A stretch of 6,179 bases of DNA from Bacteroidales bacterium (lineage in GTDB: Bacteria; Bacteroidota; Bacteroidia; Bacteroidales; ML635J-15): NCBI GenBank assembly GCA_028701945.1, contig JAQVPT010000220.1:1-6179 (forward strand), written 5' to 3'. A model generated the notes under the pieces. That model saw nothing but the letters and a program-made list of their open reading frames with translations, did no database searches and was not told where the DNA came from. Within the stretch, counting starts at the first letter, position 1. Each line of letters opens with the position of its first letter. Shown piece by piece: positions 4,840 to 6,179 of the stretch. Made by a program: the position numbers and the translations under genes.

Positions 4840-6027
4840 TTAAATTTTATATCCAATGCTTTCTAGGTTCTTTTTAATTCTATCTTCTAATTCTGAGCTT
4901 TGCTTAAACTGAATTGCAAGCTTCTCAGTTAACTCAGTCATCTTATCATCAAATGGAATTCCACCTGCCTGCCGCGTCCGACCAGCCTCAATTTCTCTCT
5001 TTAACCATTCTCGTCCAAAACCTGTTTTTAATTCTTTTTCTCTTTTAACAGCTTCTTCTCTGGAGTTAAATATCTCGTGATGTATAATATACCTTGGTTT
5101 ATGTGTCTTTGTCCAATCAGCACCTTTCCCTGACTTATGCTCTTGCCATCTTCGACGCAGATCATCTGTATGTCCTATATAATTACTGCCTCCTTCACAA
5201 GCAATCACGTAAACATAGAACACTCTTGGTCGCGGCGCCGGCAGGTCGTCTTCAATTTCTTCTGTTCCAACGTATCTGCCAGGAGTTAATACAAAATTGT
5301 TAGCTTCTACTTCAGTAATTGTGGCTGATTTGCAAAATCCGGCTATATCTTCATATTTGGTTTTGTCCATTCTCCACTTATGATAAGTGTCCGAAATATT
5401 CAGTATATCATCATCATTTAGTACTTTATGTTTACGATCAACCATTTGACCATGCATACGGGCATCGATAAATAGTATTTCGTTGCTTCTGTCGCGATAC
5501 TTTCCGTTGCTTTTATTACGTGCTAAAAACCATAAACAAGCAGGAATCTGAGTGTTAAAAAATAGTTGAGAGGGTAAAGCTACCATGCAATCTACTAATC
5601 CAGCCTGAATCATGTTTTTTCTAATCTCACCTTCATTGCCTGAATTAGTTGTCATACTTCCGTTTGCCAAAACTATTCCTGCTGTTCCATTAGGACTAAG
5701 CTTATTTATAAATAACTGAAGCCAGGCATAGTTTGCATTTCCAGTTGGAGGAATACCATAACGCCACAACGGGCTGTCCTTTAATTGGTCGCCACCCCAA
5801 TCGCTAATATTAAACGGAGGATTAACCAGAATATAATCAGCTTTAAGGTCTTTATGTTTGTCGCTATGAAAAGTGTCACCCAATTCTATTTTAGCATCTA
5901 TGCCACGAATAGCAAGATTCATTTTGCATAATCTGTGTGTAGTTGGGTTGCTCTCCTGACCGTAAACAGCAATGTCTCCAATTATACCGCCGTGTGCATC
6001 AAGAAACTTCTCGCTTTGAACAAACAT
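4840..6027 (-). CDS. hsdM: Type I RM DNA methyltransferase subunit HsdM, 5'-truncated, with inserted GIY-YIG domain
   Basis: HsdM is the N6-adenine methyltransferase subunit of type I RM systems and acts with HsdS and HsdR. The ORF from ATG 6027 gives 395 residues. It contains YGQESNPTTHRL (22-33), KMNLAIRGI (35-43), catalytic NPPF (69-72), VALPSQLFFNTQIPACLWFL (149-168), and the closing LTPGRYVGTEEIEDD (247-261) joined to GIPFDDKMTELTEKL (356-370). Homology continues upstream of the ATG: YDGCCGSGG, containing SAM motif I, reads in frame to 6054, just after a TAA at 6055-6057. The usual HsdM is about 500 residues, so about 190 N-terminal residues, including the helical HsdM_N domain, are missing. 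Residues 262-355 are a foreign GIY-YIG domain. The DUF1016 gene follows after 3 bases; no hsdS or hsdR is seen. It is probably a pseudogene, although both SAM motif I and NPPF are still encoded. Confidence 0.85.
   Translation of the reverse strand: MFVQSEKFLDAHGGIIGDIAVYGQESNPTTHRLCKMNLAIRGIDAKIELGDTFHSDKHKDLKADYILVNPPFNISDWGGDQLKDSPLWRYGIPPTGNANYAWLQLFINKLSPNGTAGIVLANGSMTTNSGNEGEIRKNMIQAGLVDCMVALPSQLFFNTQIPACLWFLARNKSNGKYRDRSNEILFIDARMHGQMVDRKHKVLNDDDILNISDTYHKWRMDKTKYEDIAGFCKSATITEVEANNFVLTPGRYVGTEEIEDDLPAPRPRVFYVYVIACEGGSNYIGHTDDLRRRWQEHKSGKGADWTKTHKPRYIIHHEIFNSREEAVKREKELKTGFGREWLKREIEAGRTRQAGGIPFDDKMTELTEKLAIQFKQSSELEDRIKKNLESIGYKI
4961..5244 (-). mobile_element. In-frame GIY-YIG nuclease insertion within hsdM
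   Basis: About 94 codons interrupt the HsdM C-terminus exactly between EEIEDD (ends at residue 261) and GIPFDD (begins at residue 356); joining the flanks restores a normal HsdM sequence. The insert (residues 262-355) is a compact UPF0213-like GIY-YIG nuclease domain: FYVYVI (270-275), YIG (283-285), DLRRRWQEH (289-297) with the conserved Arg and His, GKGADWT (300-306) and the EEAVKREKELK helix (324-334) holding the expected metal-binding Glu. It then ends in GREWLK and the low-complexity AGRTRQAGG. Both edges are markedly GC-rich in an AT-rich gene and form an imperfect inverted repeat. Such domains usually occur as free-standing small proteins; here it is carried as a domain without breaking the frame. 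Mobility is inferred, not shown. Confidence 0.7.
4964..4983. repeat. GC-rich inverted-repeat arm at the 3' edge of the GIY-YIG insert
   Basis: The + strand begins CCTGCCTGCCGCG and ends ACC. It pairs, with gaps and one mismatch, with the reverse complement of 5228-5245 (CCTGCCGGCGCCGCGACC). In the hsdM frame it encodes GRTRQAG at the very end of the insert. Confidence 0.5.
5228..5245. repeat. GC-rich inverted-repeat arm at the 5' edge of the GIY-YIG insert
   Basis: The + strand reads GGTCGCGGCGCCGGCAGG and contains the internal palindromes GGCGCC and GCCGGC. It encodes DLPAPRPR at the entry into the insert and mirrors the arm at 4964-4983. Its base composition contrasts sharply with the surrounding AT-rich hsdM sequence. 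Confidence 0.5.
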
Positions 6028-6079
6028 ACCACCGCTACCACAACAACCGTCATATTAACCCAACACTAATATACCGCTA

Positions 6080-6105
6080 TTTGTAAAATATATTTTGTAT
6101 CTTTG
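6080..6105 (+). promoter_or_regulatory. Promoter of the rightward transposase-like gene
   Basis: TATCTTTG (6098-6105) is a perfect Bacteroidota -7 box. A TTTG at 6080-6083 lies only 14 bases upstream, closer than the usual 19-21, so the -33 element is doubtful. The predicted start falls at about 6110-6113, on or next to the ATG at 6110, implying a leaderless or nearly leaderless transcript. Confidence 0.55.
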
Positions 6106-6109
6106 CGTC

Positions 6110-6179
6110 ATGGATAAAATGGATTTTAGAAAATTATCAAGTGAACAAAGATATTGCTTTCGTCTGCGAGCAATTAACT
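6110..6179 (+). CDS. N-terminal fragment of a probable IS630-like transposase (runs off the window)
   Basis: An open frame starts at ATG 6110 and remains open for 23 codons to the window edge: MDKMDFRKLSSEQRY then CFRLRAIN. The pattern MDFRKLS..QR...R.RAI resembles the beginning of helix-turn-helix domains of IS630-family transposases in Bacteroidota. The context agrees: the frame is preceded by its own promoter and by about 55 bases that start exactly where hsdM homology is cut. A second in-frame ATG at 6119 precedes DFRKLS and may be the real start. The fragment is too short for a secure family call; another HTH protein is possible. Confidence 0.4.
   Translation, partial: MDKMDFRKLSSEQRYCFRLRAIN

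Noticed and set aside
4961..5244. GIY-YIG insert as an intein
   Set aside because: The edges lack the Cys/Ser/Thr and His-Asn splice-junction residues and there are no intein splicing blocks; the insert is only about 94 residues and consists of the nuclease domain plus short linkers.
5094..5303. Rightward 69-codon ORF across the GIY-YIG insert
   Set aside because: It is antisense to the GIY-YIG domain, whose motifs are clear on the other strand; the open frame is explained by the coding sequence there.

Overview
The window is AT-rich DNA, most likely from an anaerobic member of the Bacteroidota. The evidence is three TAnnTTTG-type -7 promoter boxes (201-208, 1591-1598, 6098-6105), the absence of convincing Shine-Dalgarno sequences, and gene content typical of the phylum: an [FeFe]-hydrogenase maturase, a GH29 fucosidase fragment, and a type I restriction-modification (RM) remnant with a DUF1016 nuclease. 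The species cannot be named from this sequence.

Left half (1-3451, + strand, intact genes). A rho-independent terminator (30-64) closes a gene lying outside the window. A promoter then drives a class I SAM-dependent methyltransferase (241-1440) of unknown substrate. After a non-coding gap holding small palindromes, a second well-formed promoter (1568-1598) precedes a two-gene hydrogenase unit: a TM1266-type iron-only hydrogenase system regulator (1672-1950), whose end overlaps the start of hydG (1925-3451) by 26 bases. HydG normally splits tyrosine to supply CO and cyanide to the H-cluster. This copy keeps the radical-SAM cluster but reads Gly where the second cysteine of the C-terminal auxiliary-cluster motif is expected. 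hydE and hydF are not in the window.

Right half (3452-6179, accessory and decayed). A fragment of a GH29 alpha-L-fucosidase follows hydG directly. Its 3' end overlaps, antiparallel, the shortened 3' end of a DUF1016/YhcG PD-(D/E)XK nuclease gene (3772-4836, - strand), so this looks like a recombination junction. The nuclease gene is coupled (3-base gap) to a type I methyltransferase gene, hsdM (4840-6054), which has lost its 5' third. Within the C-terminal part of hsdM, about 94 codons encoding a complete GIY-YIG nuclease domain are inserted in frame between EEIEDD and GIPFDD, and GC-rich imperfect inverted repeats bound the insert. The homology of hsdM stops at a stop codon around 6054-6057. 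Beyond it lie a promoter and the first 23 codons of a rightward ORF that resembles the N-terminus of an IS630-type transposase, so an insertion element probably cut hsdM. No hsdS or hsdR is visible, so the RM locus is probably non-functional as a restriction system.

The main item for follow-up is the GIY-YIG module inside hsdM, which looks like an in-frame, repeat-bounded mobile coding insert. Second are the atypical HydG auxiliary-cluster motif and the fucosidase/DUF1016 junction.
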